Positions 1-8,967 of a DNA stretch of 64,000 bases are shown piece after piece. Origin of the DNA: Lachnospiraceae bacterium (lineage in GTDB: Bacteria > Bacillota > Clostridia > Lachnospirales > Lachnospiraceae); NCBI GenBank assembly GCA_021199475.1, contig JAJQHZ010000022.1, positions 1 to 64,000 on the forward strand, in the 5' to 3' direction. How positions within the stretch are numbered: position 1 is the stretch's first letter; every line of letters begins with the position of its first letter. The position numbers were made by a program, and so were the translations under genes. The notes beneath the pieces were generated by a model. That model was not told the origin of the DNA and did no database searches. It saw only the letters and a list, made by a program, of their open reading frames with translations.

Positions 1-219
1 TATGAAAATTCATCCTGCGTCTAAAGTCGAGCTATTTGGAAGACGATGTACTAGTAGGGAGACTTGTCCCCTGTGCATAGAAAAACGGTATTTTCTATAA
101 TCAAAGATAGAAAATACCGTTTTATTCTTTTGGCCTATGGTTCGCTGGCTCACCGGAATAAACAGCCCGGATCACCGTGTTGTGCTAAGTAATGCTTCCC
201 CATCAATCACAGCAGTCTC
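1..219. other. Window edge and intergenic region downstream of rpsA
   Basis: No gene is recognised in this stretch. A 32-codon reading frame from base 2 has no visible upstream ribosome site because the window starts there, and it matches nothing I know. The main content is the strong hairpin listed separately. Confidence 0.5.
82..124 (-). terminator. Rho-independent terminator, probably bidirectional
   Basis: A perfect inverted repeat (AAAACGGTATTTTCTAT and its complement around an 8-base loop) has T-rich flanks on both sides. It lies 96 bases past the rpsA stop codon and would end the cmk-ispH-rpsA transcript. It could also stop transcription arriving from the left. Confidence 0.85.
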
Positions 220-1365
220 TTATTCCTCATCGCCTGCCGGCACTTCTGCCTCAGCAGGAGCCTCTTCCGCTTCCGGCTCCTCATCTACCTCAGGAATGTC
301 TCTGACCGGAGTCCGATTCTCAATCGCCTTCATGCTGAGGCTGATCTTGTGGTCCTCACCATTGAAATCGACAACCTTCGCTTCGATCATCTGACCAACC
401 TTGAGAATATCCGACGGCTTGTCTACATGTGTACGGGAAATCTGCGATACATGAAGCAGCGCATCAATCCCCGGCTCCAGCTCGATAAATGCACCAAAGT
501 CCGTCATTCTCGCAACACGGCCTTCTACGATGCTGTCCTTCGCATACTTCTCTTCTGCGTTAATCCACGGATTCTGATCCGCAAACTTCAGGCTCAGGGC
601 AATCTTGCTGCCATTGATATCCTTGATCAGGACGGTCAGCTTCTGGCCTACCTTGAATACCTTCTTCGGGTTCTCTACATGCCCCCAGGACATCTCAGAA
701 ATATGAAGCAGTCCGTCAGCGCCGCCGAGATCAACAAACGCGCCAAAGTCAGTCACGTTCTTTACAACGCCGTCCACGACATCGCCCGGCTGAATGCGCT
801 CAAAGAGCTCCTTCTGCATCTGAGCCTTTCTCGCGACAAGAATCTGCTTGCGGTCGCCGATGATGCGTCTTCTTCTCGGATTGAACTCTGTGATGACAAA
901 CTCAATCTCCTGTCCGTTGTACTTCTCAAGATTCTTCTCATAAGTATCGGAAACCAGGCTGGCCGGGATGAAGACACGCGTCCCTTCCACAACCGCGCTC
1001 AGTCCGCCCTTCAGCACCTGCACCACCGGAGCGGTAAGTATTTCCTGAGAGTTGAACGCTTCCTCAAGTCTCTTGTTCCCCTTCTCTGCCGCAAGACGCT
1101 TGTAGGTAAGAACTACCTGACCGTCTCCGTCATTCACCTTCAGAACCTTCGCATCCATTTTGTCATTCACATGGACCAGTTCACGAAGGTCTACGCCAGA
1201 GTCATTTGTATATTCGCTTCTGGTGATAATGCCGTCAGCTTTATATCCGATGTTAAGGATAATTTCGTCTTCCTTGACGTCAATAACAGTCCCTTCGACT
1301 ACCTCCCCATTATGAATTGTCTTGAATGATTCATCCAGCATTTGTTCAAAACTTAAATCTGACAT
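220..1365 (-). CDS. rpsA: Ribosomal protein S1 homologue (S1-domain RNA-binding protein)
   Basis: An RNA-binding protein of about 381 residues built from four S1 (OB-fold) repeats; the last two carry the typical GAFV/GAFI-DLLH motifs (DFGAFVDLGGADGLLHISEM and DFGAFIELEPGIDALLHVSQ). In Firmicutes such short S1 proteins associate with the ribosome or mRNA. The C-terminus is an acidic E/A/P-rich tail. I chose the ATG at 1365 (MSDLSFEQ) because AGGAGG lies 8 bases upstream, not the track start at 1383. The first 20 bases overlap the end of ispH in another frame. Some Clostridia encode IspH and S1 as one fused protein, so the overlap fits this linkage. Confidence 0.9.
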   Translation of the reverse strand: MSDLSFEQMLDESFKTIHNGEVVEGTVIDVKEDEIILNIGYKADGIITRSEYTNDSGVDLRELVHVNDKMDAKVLKVNDGDGQVVLTYKRLAAEKGNKRLEEAFNSQEILTAPVVQVLKGGLSAVVEGTRVFIPASLVSDTYEKNLEKYNGQEIEFVITEFNPRRRRIIGDRKQILVARKAQMQKELFERIQPGDVVDGVVKNVTDFGAFVDLGGADGLLHISEMSWGHVENPKKVFKVGQKLTVLIKDINGSKIALSLKFADQNPWINAEEKYAKDSIVEGRVARMTDFGAFIELEPGIDALLHVSQISRTHVDKPSDILKVGQMIEAKVVDFNGEDHKISLSMKAIENRTPVRDIPEVDEEPEAEEAPAEAEVPAGDEE

Positions 1366-2206
1366 GTTTTGAAACCTCCTCAATCAATTTATTTGGGGTC
1401 GATGCCCCTGCTGTAATGCCTACGCAGCCCCTGGATGGCAATAGTCGAATATCCAAATCTTTTATTGTTTGTATATAGTAAGTATTTGCACATTCTGTTC
1501 TGCATATCTCAAACAGCTTGCGCGTGTTCGAGCTGTGGGTGCCTCCAATCACGATCATGCAGTCAGCCTTGCGGGCAATCTCCCGGGCTTCCGACTGGCG
1601 TTCCTCCGTCGCACTGCAAATCGTGCATATGACATCTATAGCATCATAACGCATTTTCAAAATAATTTCAACTAATTTATCAAATTTCTTGTAATTAAAT
1701 GTCGTTTGCGAAACGATAGTGATGGGCTGCCCCGTCTTTGGAACAAACTGCTCCGCCTCTTCTTCAGAGCTGATAACGGTCACCGGACCGCTGGACAATC
1801 CTTTGATTCCCTCTACCTCCGGATGTCCGTCGTTTCCGATAATCACGATCTCCTGCCCCGCCTGGCTTCGCTCCTCCACGATCCGATGAATCTTTTTGAC
1901 AAACGGGCAGGTGGCATCTACCATGTGCAGCCCATTTTCCTCGATCAGACTGTAAATGCGTCTGGGTACTCCGTGAGAACGAATGACTACGGTCCCTTTC
2001 TTTATCTGGGAAAGCTCTTCTTCACTCGAAATGACACGGACTCCTTTTTCCTCCAGCTCCTTCACCACCTCTTCATTGTGAATGATCGGACCGTAGGTGT
2101 AGATAGGCTTTACGCCCTCTTCGATCTGGCGGTAGACCTGATCGACCGCACGCCGGACACCGAAGCAGAAGCCGGCGGTTTTTGCGATGAGTACGTCCAT
2201 ATGCAT
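1346..2206 (-). CDS. ispH: 4-hydroxy-3-methylbut-2-enyl diphosphate reductase
   Basis: Last enzyme of the MEP isoprenoid pathway, reducing HMBPP to IPP and DMAPP with a 4Fe-4S cluster. The three cluster cysteines are visible: AGFCFGVRRAV at the N-terminus, DATCPFVKKIH, and a third in the C-terminal half (ICTICSATEERQ region). At 286 residues it has the length of a stand-alone IspH. It starts 11 bases after the cmk stop and its 3' end overlaps rpsA by 20 bases, so translation is probably coupled. The start is uncertain between 2206 and 2200: the GCGAGG site is 4 bases from the first ATG and 10 from the second. Confidence 0.93.
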   Translation of the reverse strand: MHMDVLIAKTAGFCFGVRRAVDQVYRQIEEGVKPIYTYGPIIHNEEVVKELEEKGVRVISSEEELSQIKKGTVVIRSHGVPRRIYSLIEENGLHMVDATCPFVKKIHRIVEERSQAGQEIVIIGNDGHPEVEGIKGLSSGPVTVISSEEEAEQFVPKTGQPITIVSQTTFNYKKFDKLVEIILKMRYDAIDVICTICSATEERQSEAREIARKADCMIVIGGTHSSNTRKLFEICRTECANTYYIQTIKDLDIRLLPSRGCVGITAGASTPNKLIEEVSKHVRFKF

Positions 2207-2217
2207 TTAACCTCGCA

Positions 2218-2883
2218 TTACATTCTGGCACGAGCCAGTTTGATAATTTCAGATACGACGTCTTCAATCCCCATGTCGGAGGAGTCGATCAAAATAGCAT
2301 CTTCGGCCTGACGAAGCGGAGCCGTCTCCCGGTGCATGTCACGGTAATCCCGCTCGCGGATGTCCTCTGTGATCTCTTCCAGTGTACACGCGGCTCCTTT
2401 TTCTGTCTGTTCCAGATAACGGCGGCGGGCACGGGTCTCAACGCTGGCGGTCAGATAGATTTTAAGGTCGGCGCCAGGCAAAATCTCTGTGCCGATGTCT
2501 CTGCCGTCCATCAGGACGTTTTCCCGCGCAGCGAGATCCCGCTGCAGCCGGGTCAGCTTCGCACGCACCCGCGGCTTCGCAGACGAACGGCTGGTCATGT
2601 CGCTGACCTGTTCGGTGCGGATCAGCGGAGATACGTCTTCTCCATTCAGGTAGACGAGCTGCTCTCCTTCTTCATAACGGATGCCGACTTCGATCGTATC
2701 CAGTGCCGACTGGAGTTCTTCTTCGTTTTCGATGTCCGTGTGTCTGCGAAGCAGTCCGAGTGCAATGGCGCGGTACATGGCGCCTGTATCCACATAAATA
2801 AAGGACAGCTTTTTCGCGGCCAGCCTGGCGATGGTGCTTTTGCCCGCACCAGCCGGGCCGTCGATGGCTATATTAAAACTCAT
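2218..2883 (-). CDS. cmk: Cytidylate kinase
   Basis: Phosphorylates CMP and dCMP to the diphosphates using ATP in pyrimidine salvage. The N-terminus MSFNIAIDGPAGAGKSTIAR holds the P-loop, followed by YVDTGAMYRAIAL and DGRDIGTEILP, all typical of bacterial CMP kinase. It has about 221 residues, the normal length. The start at 2883 is chosen because GGAGG lies just upstream; the 14 extra N-terminal residues in the track do not belong to the family. It is the first gene of cmk-ispH-rpsA, a linkage common in Firmicutes. Confidence 0.95.
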   Translation of the reverse strand: MSFNIAIDGPAGAGKSTIARLAAKKLSFIYVDTGAMYRAIALGLLRRHTDIENEEELQSALDTIEVGIRYEEGEQLVYLNGEDVSPLIRTEQVSDMTSRSSAKPRVRAKLTRLQRDLAARENVLMDGRDIGTEILPGADLKIYLTASVETRARRRYLEQTEKGAACTLEEITEDIRERDYRDMHRETAPLRQAEDAILIDSSDMGIEDVVSEIIKLARARM

Positions 2884-2970
2884 AAATTTCCTCCAAGAAT
2901 CATGATTACCGTTTATTATCATCACGAGTTTCCGACATTCCTGCTTCCAAAGCTTTATCTGTCATTGTAC

Positions 2971-4329
2971 TTAAACAAATGGAATGGATGAACCGGCCGC
3001 ATATCCGGTGGACCAGGCTATCTGCAGGTTGAATCCGCCGGTGACCGCGTCTACATCGAGCACCTCTCCGGCAAAGCAGAGTCCCTTTACCTTTTTTGAC
3101 TCCATGGTTGTTGGATTGATCTCCTTTACGCTAACACCGCCCCGCGTGATGATTGCCTCATTATAATCTCTGAGGCGAACCAATGTCAATGGAAAATGTT
3201 TTGTAGCCTGAATCAGATTTTTTCGCTCCTCGCGTGTGATTTCATGGACCGGCCGCTCTCCCGGGATACCGCAGATATGAATCATCACCGGTATCATTTT
3301 AGATGGGAACAGGGTGCCGAGGACATTTTTAAACTGCTTATTTTTTGCCATGTCAAATTCGCGCAGAATCCGCCGGTCAAGCTGTTCTTCGGTCAGAGCC
3401 GGCTTGCAGTCAATAAACATGGAAAGCGGATGCTCCTTCAGACGCTTCTGTATGACACTGCTGGCTGTCAGAACCAGCGGACCGGTCACGCCAAAATGGG
3501 TGAACATCATCTCGCCAAATTCCCGAAATAACTCCTTTTTCCCGTCATAAATCGATACCTCCACATTGCGCAGGGAAAGCCCCTGCATCTGCTGCGCTTC
3601 CGTTCCTTCTGTCTCCATCGGCACGAGAGACGGTGAGCGCTCGCTCAGCCGATGTCCCGTTTTTTCTGCAAACCGATACCCATCGCCGGTCGAACCGGTG
3701 CCCGGGTAGGAAAGCCCGCCGGTAGCGACAATTACAGCATCCGCAGCCACCTGTTGACCGTTCGTAAGCTGCAGGCCGACGATATGCGTGGCAGTACCTG
3801 ATTTCCCCGACTGCCGGGCGCAATTCTTTTGTGCGGAATCCTTTTGTTCTGAATTCCTTTGCTCTGAAATACCCGAATCGGCTGCATCCACACCTGAACC
3901 AGCATCGCCATCTTCCTCCGTCAGGATGCGCTTCACCTCATGGTTCAGATAAATTGCCACCCCGGATTGATGCAGCTTTCGGGTCAGTGCCGCGATCACA
4001 TCGGAGGAATGGTCGGAGACCGGAAACACCCGCTGGCCGCGCTCGGTCTTTACCTGCATTCCCTCCTCTTCAAAGAATCGAATCGTGCTCTGGCTGTCAA
4101 AACCATAAAAAGCGCTGTAGAGGAACCTGGCGTTCACACATACCGCCTGAAGAAGCTCCTCTACACCGCAGTTATTTGTCAGATTGCACCGGCCCTTGCC
4201 GGTAATAAAAAGCTTTTTCCCCAGCTTTTCATTTTTCTCGTAAAGAGAAACGGTGTGCCCGTTCTGCGCGGCGGCGATGGCGGCCATCATACCGGCCGCA
4301 CCGCCGCCAATCACTGCTACTCTGCTCAT
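2971..4329 (-). CDS. NAD(P)/FAD-dependent oxidoreductase, HI0933 (BaiN-like) family
   Basis: A flavoprotein of about 452 residues. Visible motifs are the FAD-binding GGGAAGMMAAIAAA at the N-terminus, the family signature KLFITGKGRCNLTNN, the central VIVATGGLSYPGTGSTGDGY, and a C-terminal LCFAGEVLDVDAVTGGFNLQ. Members are widespread in anaerobes and mostly of unknown substrate; one branch (BaiN) has been linked to bile-acid dehydroxylation, which I do not claim here. The start at 4329 is supported by AGAGG. Residues about 150-190 form a hydrophilic S/D/E/Q-rich insert that the family normally lacks. Confidence 0.85.
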   Translation of the reverse strand: MSRVAVIGGGAAGMMAAIAAAQNGHTVSLYEKNEKLGKKLFITGKGRCNLTNNCGVEELLQAVCVNARFLYSAFYGFDSQSTIRFFEEEGMQVKTERGQRVFPVSDHSSDVIAALTRKLHQSGVAIYLNHEVKRILTEEDGDAGSGVDAADSGISEQRNSEQKDSAQKNCARQSGKSGTATHIVGLQLTNGQQVAADAVIVATGGLSYPGTGSTGDGYRFAEKTGHRLSERSPSLVPMETEGTEAQQMQGLSLRNVEVSIYDGKKELFREFGEMMFTHFGVTGPLVLTASSVIQKRLKEHPLSMFIDCKPALTEEQLDRRILREFDMAKNKQFKNVLGTLFPSKMIPVMIHICGIPGERPVHEITREERKNLIQATKHFPLTLVRLRDYNEAIITRGGVSVKEINPTTMESKKVKGLCFAGEVLDVDAVTGGFNLQIAWSTGYAAGSSIPFV

Positions 4330-4385
4330 TTTCCTCTTGTCTCCATAGGTCTGAATTTTTGTATCTCTCCCACAGCAGGGCATCC

Positions 4386-4425
4386 TGTGTATTATGACAT
4401 GGTTCGCGGTACCATCTGGTCAGGA
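4386..4425 (-). promoter_or_regulatory. T-box-like core sequence in the leader of the HI0933-type gene (tentative)
   Basis: On the minus strand the leader reads AGATGGTACCGCGAACC, close to the T-box core TGGNACCGCG that binds the tRNA acceptor end. A hairpin (CACAG...CTGTG) follows. I could not find a convincing pairing partner, specifier loop or T-tract terminator, and a full T-box would have to reach into the kinase gene, so this may be chance or a decayed element. Confidence 0.2.
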
Positions 4426-4451
4426 GCAATGCTGATTATTATCCCACAATC

Positions 4452-6059
4452 TCAGCCCGGTCTCCACTCTCCGTCGCAGACATCCTCATCCGCATCCGTC
4501 ACAGGAAGCACCGCGTCGGAGGAACTCTTTTTTTGTTCCGCCGCCGGATCGGAACCATGACGCGCGACATCTCCGTATTGCAGCTCAAACCAGAACGCTA
4601 CGCCATTCTCGCGATTTTCCACCCCGTAGCCCTGATGGAACGATTCCATAATCGCTTTCACGATCGACAGCCCGACTCCGCTGCCTCCATAAGCGCGGGT
4701 TCTTGCCTTGTCCACCTTATAAAACTTATCCCAGATCTGCCCGATATCCTTTTCCGGAATCGGGTCGCCGGTGTTAAATACCGTCACACGAACCTTCTGA
4801 TCCTCCGGCTTTGCCCCCTGGTGAATCAGAGCGGTTACTTCAATGTTTCCCTCGCCGCTCACATGATTGAGTGCATTGCTCAGATAGTTCGTGATGACCT
4901 CCTCTACCTTGAATTCATCTCCCCAGGCAAAGATCGAATCGTCGCCGTAATACGCAATCTTTGCTTCCTTTTGCTGCGCGAGAATAGTCACTGCCTGAAT
5001 TTTATTCTGGATGAGAAGTGCCAGATCAAACCGCTCCATCGTCACTTCATCCTTACCGAACTCCAGCTGGTTCAGCGTGAGAAGCTTCTGCACAAGGGTA
5101 TTCATCTTCGAAGCCTCGTCCATAATAACGTCACAGTAAAACTCACGGCTCTCCGCGTCGTCATTGATGCATTCCTGCAGCCCCTCCGCATAGCCCTGAA
5201 TCAGCGCGATCGGCGTCTTCAGCTCATGCGACACATTGGAGAGAAACTCCTTGCGCATATCGTCAATCTGCTCTTTTTTCTCAATATCCCGCTGCAGCTC
5301 GTTGTTCGCGGTCATCAGCTGTGCGTAAGCCTGCTCCAGCTTCTCTGACATCTCATTGAAATATTCACCGAGCTGGCCGATCTCATCCGTGCCTCCGCTC
5401 GTATATTTGACATTAAAATCCAGATCTGCCATCCGCTTCGACAGCTCCGTCAGCTCGTTCAGAGGCTGCGTCACCCGCTTTGTCACAAACCAGACTATAA
5501 TTGCCGTGAGAACAACGCCCAGGATGCAAATGTATTTCATAAACTCATTTGAGATGCGCACGCTGTCCCGGATGCCTTCAATGTTGATGCGCATGATAAA
5601 ATAAAATCCCGCATCCAGGCTTCCCCACATTTCCAGATAATTCAGTCCGATCTCCGAGTCATATTTTTTCTGTACGGTATAGCTTTCATTCGAATCCAGG
5701 ACCGTGACATCTTCTTTGTCTACGCCAATGCCGTAACCGTTCAGCCGCCCCTTCATAATGCTGGCATAAAAGTTCGACTGCGAGCCGAGGACCTCATTGT
5801 AGCTCAGATCGGTCACCAGATAAGAAATCCCGTTTTCGTTGCTTAAGTCATCCAGCTCCTCCTGCACATCATCCCCCAGATTCCCCAGAGAGTCAATGTT
5901 CCCATTCAGAAGCCGGTAAGCCTCGACAAGCACCTCCTGTTTCTTCGTATAATAGAAGCTCTCCAGAAAAAAAGTATTGATCAGGAAGTTTGCCACGAGC
6001 ATGGCCGCCATCAGTGCGCCAAAGATAACGGTCAGCTGCCTTCTCAAAGAATGCTTCAT
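4452..6059 (-). CDS. Membrane sensor histidine kinase
   Basis: A two-component sensor of 535 residues. A membrane segment near residues 10-32 is followed by an extracytoplasmic sensor of about 140 residues, a second membrane segment (ILGVVLTAIIVWFVTKRV), and a HAMP linker. The HisKA H-box is FLSNVSHELKTPIALIQGY, and the HATPase domain has NYLSNALNHV and YGGSGVGLSIVK. The response-regulator gene lies immediately upstream, with only 3 bases between its stop and this start. The C-terminal 40 residues are a hydrophilic D/S/E-rich tail outside the kinase core. The signal sensed is unknown; the layout is that of OmpR-linked envelope sensors. Confidence 0.9.
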   Translation of the reverse strand: MKHSLRRQLTVIFGALMAAMLVANFLINTFFLESFYYTKKQEVLVEAYRLLNGNIDSLGNLGDDVQEELDDLSNENGISYLVTDLSYNEVLGSQSNFYASIMKGRLNGYGIGVDKEDVTVLDSNESYTVQKKYDSEIGLNYLEMWGSLDAGFYFIMRINIEGIRDSVRISNEFMKYICILGVVLTAIIVWFVTKRVTQPLNELTELSKRMADLDFNVKYTSGGTDEIGQLGEYFNEMSEKLEQAYAQLMTANNELQRDIEKKEQIDDMRKEFLSNVSHELKTPIALIQGYAEGLQECINDDAESREFYCDVIMDEASKMNTLVQKLLTLNQLEFGKDEVTMERFDLALLIQNKIQAVTILAQQKEAKIAYYGDDSIFAWGDEFKVEEVITNYLSNALNHVSGEGNIEVTALIHQGAKPEDQKVRVTVFNTGDPIPEKDIGQIWDKFYKVDKARTRAYGGSGVGLSIVKAIMESFHQGYGVENRENGVAFWFELQYGDVARHGSDPAAEQKKSSSDAVLPVTDADEDVCDGEWRPG

Positions 6060-6062
6060 CTG

Positions 6063-6740
6063 TTATTCCACCTCAAACTTATAACCCATTCCCCAGATGG
6101 TACGGATGTAATCCCCCTTGTCGCCGAGCTTGCTGCGCAGTTTCTTCACATGGGTGTCGATCGTTCTCGCATCGCCAAAATAATCGTAATTCCAGACACT
6201 GTTCAAAATCTTCTCTCTGGAAAGCGCAATGCCCTGATTTTCCACAAAATAGGTCAGCAGTTCAAACTCCTTAAAGGAAAGCTCCACGCTCTTGCCATCA
6301 ATGGTGACCTCATGCGCAGCCTTATTGATCTCAATGCTGCCTGCGCGGAGAATGTCGTCCGCCGAGAAATTACTCGTTCTGCGCAGGATCGCCTCTACGC
6401 GCGCCACCAGAATCTTCGGACTGAACGGCTTGGAAATATATTCATCCACGCCGAGGTCAAATCCGAGCAGCTCGTCCCGCTCATCTCCCTTTGCCGTCAG
6501 CATAATAATCGGCACGTTCGAGTACGCGCGGATCTCGCGGCATACCTGCCAGCCGTCCATCTTCGGCATCATCACGTCCAGAATAACCAGTGCAATGTCT
6601 TTTTGCTCAAAAAAGATATCGATGGCCTGTGCACCGTCCTCCGCCTCAACCACGTCAAACTCTTTCTTCACAAGGAAATCACGAACCAGCTTGCGCATCC
6701 TGCTCTCATCATCCACCACCAGTATTTTTAAGCGTTCCAT
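6063..6740 (-). CDS. OmpR/PhoB-family response regulator
   Basis: A DNA-binding regulator of 225 residues. The receiver domain has the acidic pair VVDDES, the phospho-acceptor D55 in LVILDVMMPKMDG, and the switch motif MLTAKGDE, with the K of YISKPF. The C-terminal winged helix is recognised by DARTIDTHVKKLRSKLGD and IRTIWGMGYKFE. The start has a clear GGAGAAAGGAG site. It lies directly before the histidine kinase, its presumed partner. Regulon not inferable from this window. Confidence 0.93.
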   Translation of the reverse strand: MERLKILVVDDESRMRKLVRDFLVKKEFDVVEAEDGAQAIDIFFEQKDIALVILDVMMPKMDGWQVCREIRAYSNVPIIMLTAKGDERDELLGFDLGVDEYISKPFSPKILVARVEAILRRTSNFSADDILRAGSIEINKAAHEVTIDGKSVELSFKEFELLTYFVENQGIALSREKILNSVWNYDYFGDARTIDTHVKKLRSKLGDKGDYIRTIWGMGYKFEVE

Positions 6741-6952
6741 AAAGATTCTCCTTTCTCCCGTACCACATCTGACACATCCCGCTGTCAGACAGGCGCATCA
6801 CTTACATTTTTATAGCGATAGTAACATCAAAATATGATAATCCTGTGAATGCACCCATCTTAAAATATGTATTTTTTGTGTAATCGCAGGGAACCGCATC
6901 GAACGGAATGCAGACCCGTTTCCAGCTGTTTTCGGATCGATATTTTTGTGTA

Positions 6953-6988
6953 AAAAAAACGCCGCTTCAACAAGAGTGAAACCGCGTT
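6953..6988 (-). terminator. Terminator of the tmRNA gene
   Basis: Downstream of the tmRNA 3' end, the minus strand reads AACGCGGTTTCA, a short loop, then TGAAGCGGCGTT and a run of eight T residues. The stem has minor mismatches, but position and T-tract fit an intrinsic terminator. Confidence 0.8.
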
Positions 6989-6992
6989 TGGA

Positions 6993-7329
6993 TGGAGCAG
7001 ACGGGAATCGAACCCGTGTCCGAAAGCCGATCCACTGTACTTCTACTATCATAGTCAGTTATTTGACATTCCCTCCGGCAGGCGACAGCTGACAGCCTTC
7101 TGCTTTCAGTAGCTTCATGATACGCCCATATGTGCAAAGCTTAGCATATGTCGTTTCCCGCATAGTCGATGCCTGGGTCACAAGGTACGGGTGCCCTGTG
7201 TCAGACAGCTGCCGTCAGGCAGCGTATGCTAAATTATCTTCAGCGTTTAATTTTAATTTTGTGATTTGACGCATCACCTGCGGATAGCTTCTCCAGATTC
7301 ACAGCCCCCGTCGAAACCTTTACTACCCC
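6993..7329 (-). ncRNA. ssrA: Transfer-messenger RNA (tmRNA)
   Basis: Rescues stalled ribosomes by trans-translation. The 5' end GGGGTAG pairs with the 3' end CTGCTCC as a seven-base-pair acceptor stem, followed by discriminator A. CCA is not encoded. The T-arm GGGTTCGATTCCC is intact, and the conserved 5' segment AAAGGTTTCGACGGGGG is present. The tag frame lies at 7215-7244 and reads A-E-D-N-L-A-Y-A-A then TGA, so the degradation tag is AEDNLAYAA. The protein-coding ORF in the track across this region is a shadow. Confidence 0.97.
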
Positions 7330-7413
7330 GGGGTTATCGCACTCCAGATTCTTCTGCGTACCGTATACAAAAAACGGATCACAGGAAATAAGAAATGCGA
7401 ACTTTGTGCGTAT

Positions 7414-7442
7414 ATATTAATCTGCAAACAATCATTTGTCAA
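7414..7442 (-). promoter_or_regulatory. Predicted sigma-A promoter for ssrA
   Basis: TTGACA, a 17-base spacer and TAATAT on the minus strand, about 85 bases before the mature tmRNA 5' end. The leader would be removed by processing. An alternative -10, TATATA, overlaps. Confidence 0.6.
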
Positions 7443-7474
7443 TAGGTCTGTGAAAAAAATTTTAAACACAGACT

Positions 7475-8602
7475 CTAAAATACAACCTGATTGCGGCCCC
7501 GCTCTTTCCCGATGTACAGCTTCTCATCCGCCTTTTTGATCAATGCGTCCATTTCCGAGTGAAAATCATATTCCTCCACGCCAAAGGTCATCGAAACCGG
7601 GATCATCTCTTCCCTCCAGCAAAACGGGCTGCGCTCCAGTTCAAGAAGGAACACCATGAGAAGCTGCTGTGTCTCATCCCCGTTCATTTTCGGAAAATAC
7701 ATCAGGAACTCCTCGCCGCCCCACCGGCAGATCTGTCCTTTTCCCTCCACCCTGCTTTTCATACGCTCCGAGAGCCATTTCAGCACAGCATCGCCGCAAT
7801 CGTGCCCATAGGTGTCATTGACGTGTTTAAAAAGATCAATATCCCCCATGCAGATGGAAAACGCCATTTTGGGGTCCTGTTCCCTGTTCGAATTCAGGTA
7901 GATCCGCATCGTGCGCCGGTTCCAGAGGCCGGTCAGCGGGTCGGTAGATGCCTGCTCCCGAAGGCGCTGGTTGTAAAGCACAAGCTTTTTGTCCGCAGAT
8001 TCAATATTGGAACTGAAAAATCCGCAGATAATCCCCATCAGTGTGAAAAAGGACATGGAACTCCAGACCTGCAGAACCAGCGAAAGCGTATCCGGAAGGC
8101 GGGAAAATGGATCATGCTGCTTCGTATACGCGAACAGAGCAAAGCGAAACAGAAACAGCAGGACCGTAAAGGCAGCCTTTTGCAAAAGCGCATCGTAAAA
8201 AGAAAAATAAACAAGCACCAGAAGCACAAACATAATCTGCTGTGCCCCGCACTCCCAGCCAAACAGATAGACAAAGCCTGCCAGCCAAAGAAGCTCAGCT
8301 GCCACATACAGCTTCAGATTTGTGCTGATCCGCTGGCGGTAGGAGAGCCAGAACAGAGCAAACGTGCAGATCTCAGAGATAATGGCCACCCATGAAATAT
8401 AAAAGCTCTGCTCGTACATCCGGCAATAAATTCCCAGTGCGAAGAAAAAAAAGATATAATATCCCATCAGTACCAGATACACGCACCGCAGCAAAACGAC
8501 CGTTCGCTGTGATTCGTTGTCAAATGGCGGCTGCTGATTGATTTTCGCCCAGATTCTGTTCCATATCCGCACGGTTCTGTTCCCTAAAGACCGGATGGCC
8601 AC
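7475..8602 (-). CDS. Membrane-anchored GGDEF-domain diguanylate cyclase
   Basis: A 375-residue protein predicted to make cyclic di-GMP. The N-terminal half has about six hydrophobic segments (for example YLVLMGYYIFFFFALGIYC) with no recognised sensor fold. The C-terminal half is a GGDEF domain with DPLTGLWNRR, DIDLFKHVNDTYGH and the active-site variant RWGGEEF, which is compatible with activity. I see no RxxD inhibitory site just before the GGEEF loop. The track start is GTG at 8602 with a ribosome-like AGAAGG directly adjacent, so the true start is uncertain. It stands alone upstream of tmRNA. Confidence 0.85.
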   Translation of the reverse strand: MAIRSLGNRTVRIWNRIWAKINQQPPFDNESQRTVVLLRCVYLVLMGYYIFFFFALGIYCRMYEQSFYISWVAIISEICTFALFWLSYRQRISTNLKLYVAAELLWLAGFVYLFGWECGAQQIMFVLLVLVYFSFYDALLQKAAFTVLLFLFRFALFAYTKQHDPFSRLPDTLSLVLQVWSSMSFFTLMGIICGFFSSNIESADKKLVLYNQRLREQASTDPLTGLWNRRTMRIYLNSNREQDPKMAFSICMGDIDLFKHVNDTYGHDCGDAVLKWLSERMKSRVEGKGQICRWGGEEFLMYFPKMNGDETQQLLMVFLLELERSPFCWREEMIPVSMTFGVEEYDFHSEMDALIKKADEKLYIGKERGRNQVVF

Positions 8603-8711
8603 CCTTCTGCTTAGTATGGATACAGTATATCGTTTTTTTACAAAATTCTCAACTATATTTTAGAAATATTTCACAGACATAATCCTCTGTAATTCTTCCA
8701 AACTTACGAAG

Positions 8712-8927
8712 TCATCCTTCCTTCCTGCCGGTGTCCGCCCGCTCCCGATTCATCAGCTCCTCAAGTGCCTCATCGCTCTCACTGATCCAGATGTCCTCCT
8801 CCTCCGCCGTCAGTCCAAGATACTCCCGCAGCGTGCACTCCTCATCACTGAAGTTCCACTCATCGGTCCGATCAAAGATCTCTTCAAAATCAGCCTCGCC
8901 ATTCATAAACCGCTCCCGAAATTTCAT
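8712..8927 (-). CDS. Small acidic protein of unknown function
   Basis: A 71-residue protein rich in Glu and Asp (EEIFDRTDEWNFSDEECTLR, then EYLGLTAEEEDIWISESDEA). No domain is assigned. The segment L-x-E-Y-L-G-L-T-x-E-E resembles short hypothetical proteins I associate with clostridial genomes, but this is from memory. The start at 8927 is supported by AAGGAG 7 bases upstream, in preference to the track start at 8948. It lies alone, with a tandem repeat just upstream. Confidence 0.6.
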   Translation of the reverse strand: MKFRERFMNGEADFEEIFDRTDEWNFSDEECTLREYLGLTAEEEDIWISESDEALEELMNRERADTGRKEG

Positions 8928-8967
8928 ATAGAATCTCCTTCCGTCCATAAAGGGCTCCTGCCCTTTG

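Noticed and set aside
349-1329. Long plus-strand ORF opposite rpsA
   Set aside because: Shadow of the S1-domain gene; its protein has no domain and the minus strand carries all motifs and the ribosome site.
6810-7052. 80-codon minus-strand ORF
   Set aside because: It overlaps the tmRNA 3' part and its terminator; it has no ribosome site and no family.
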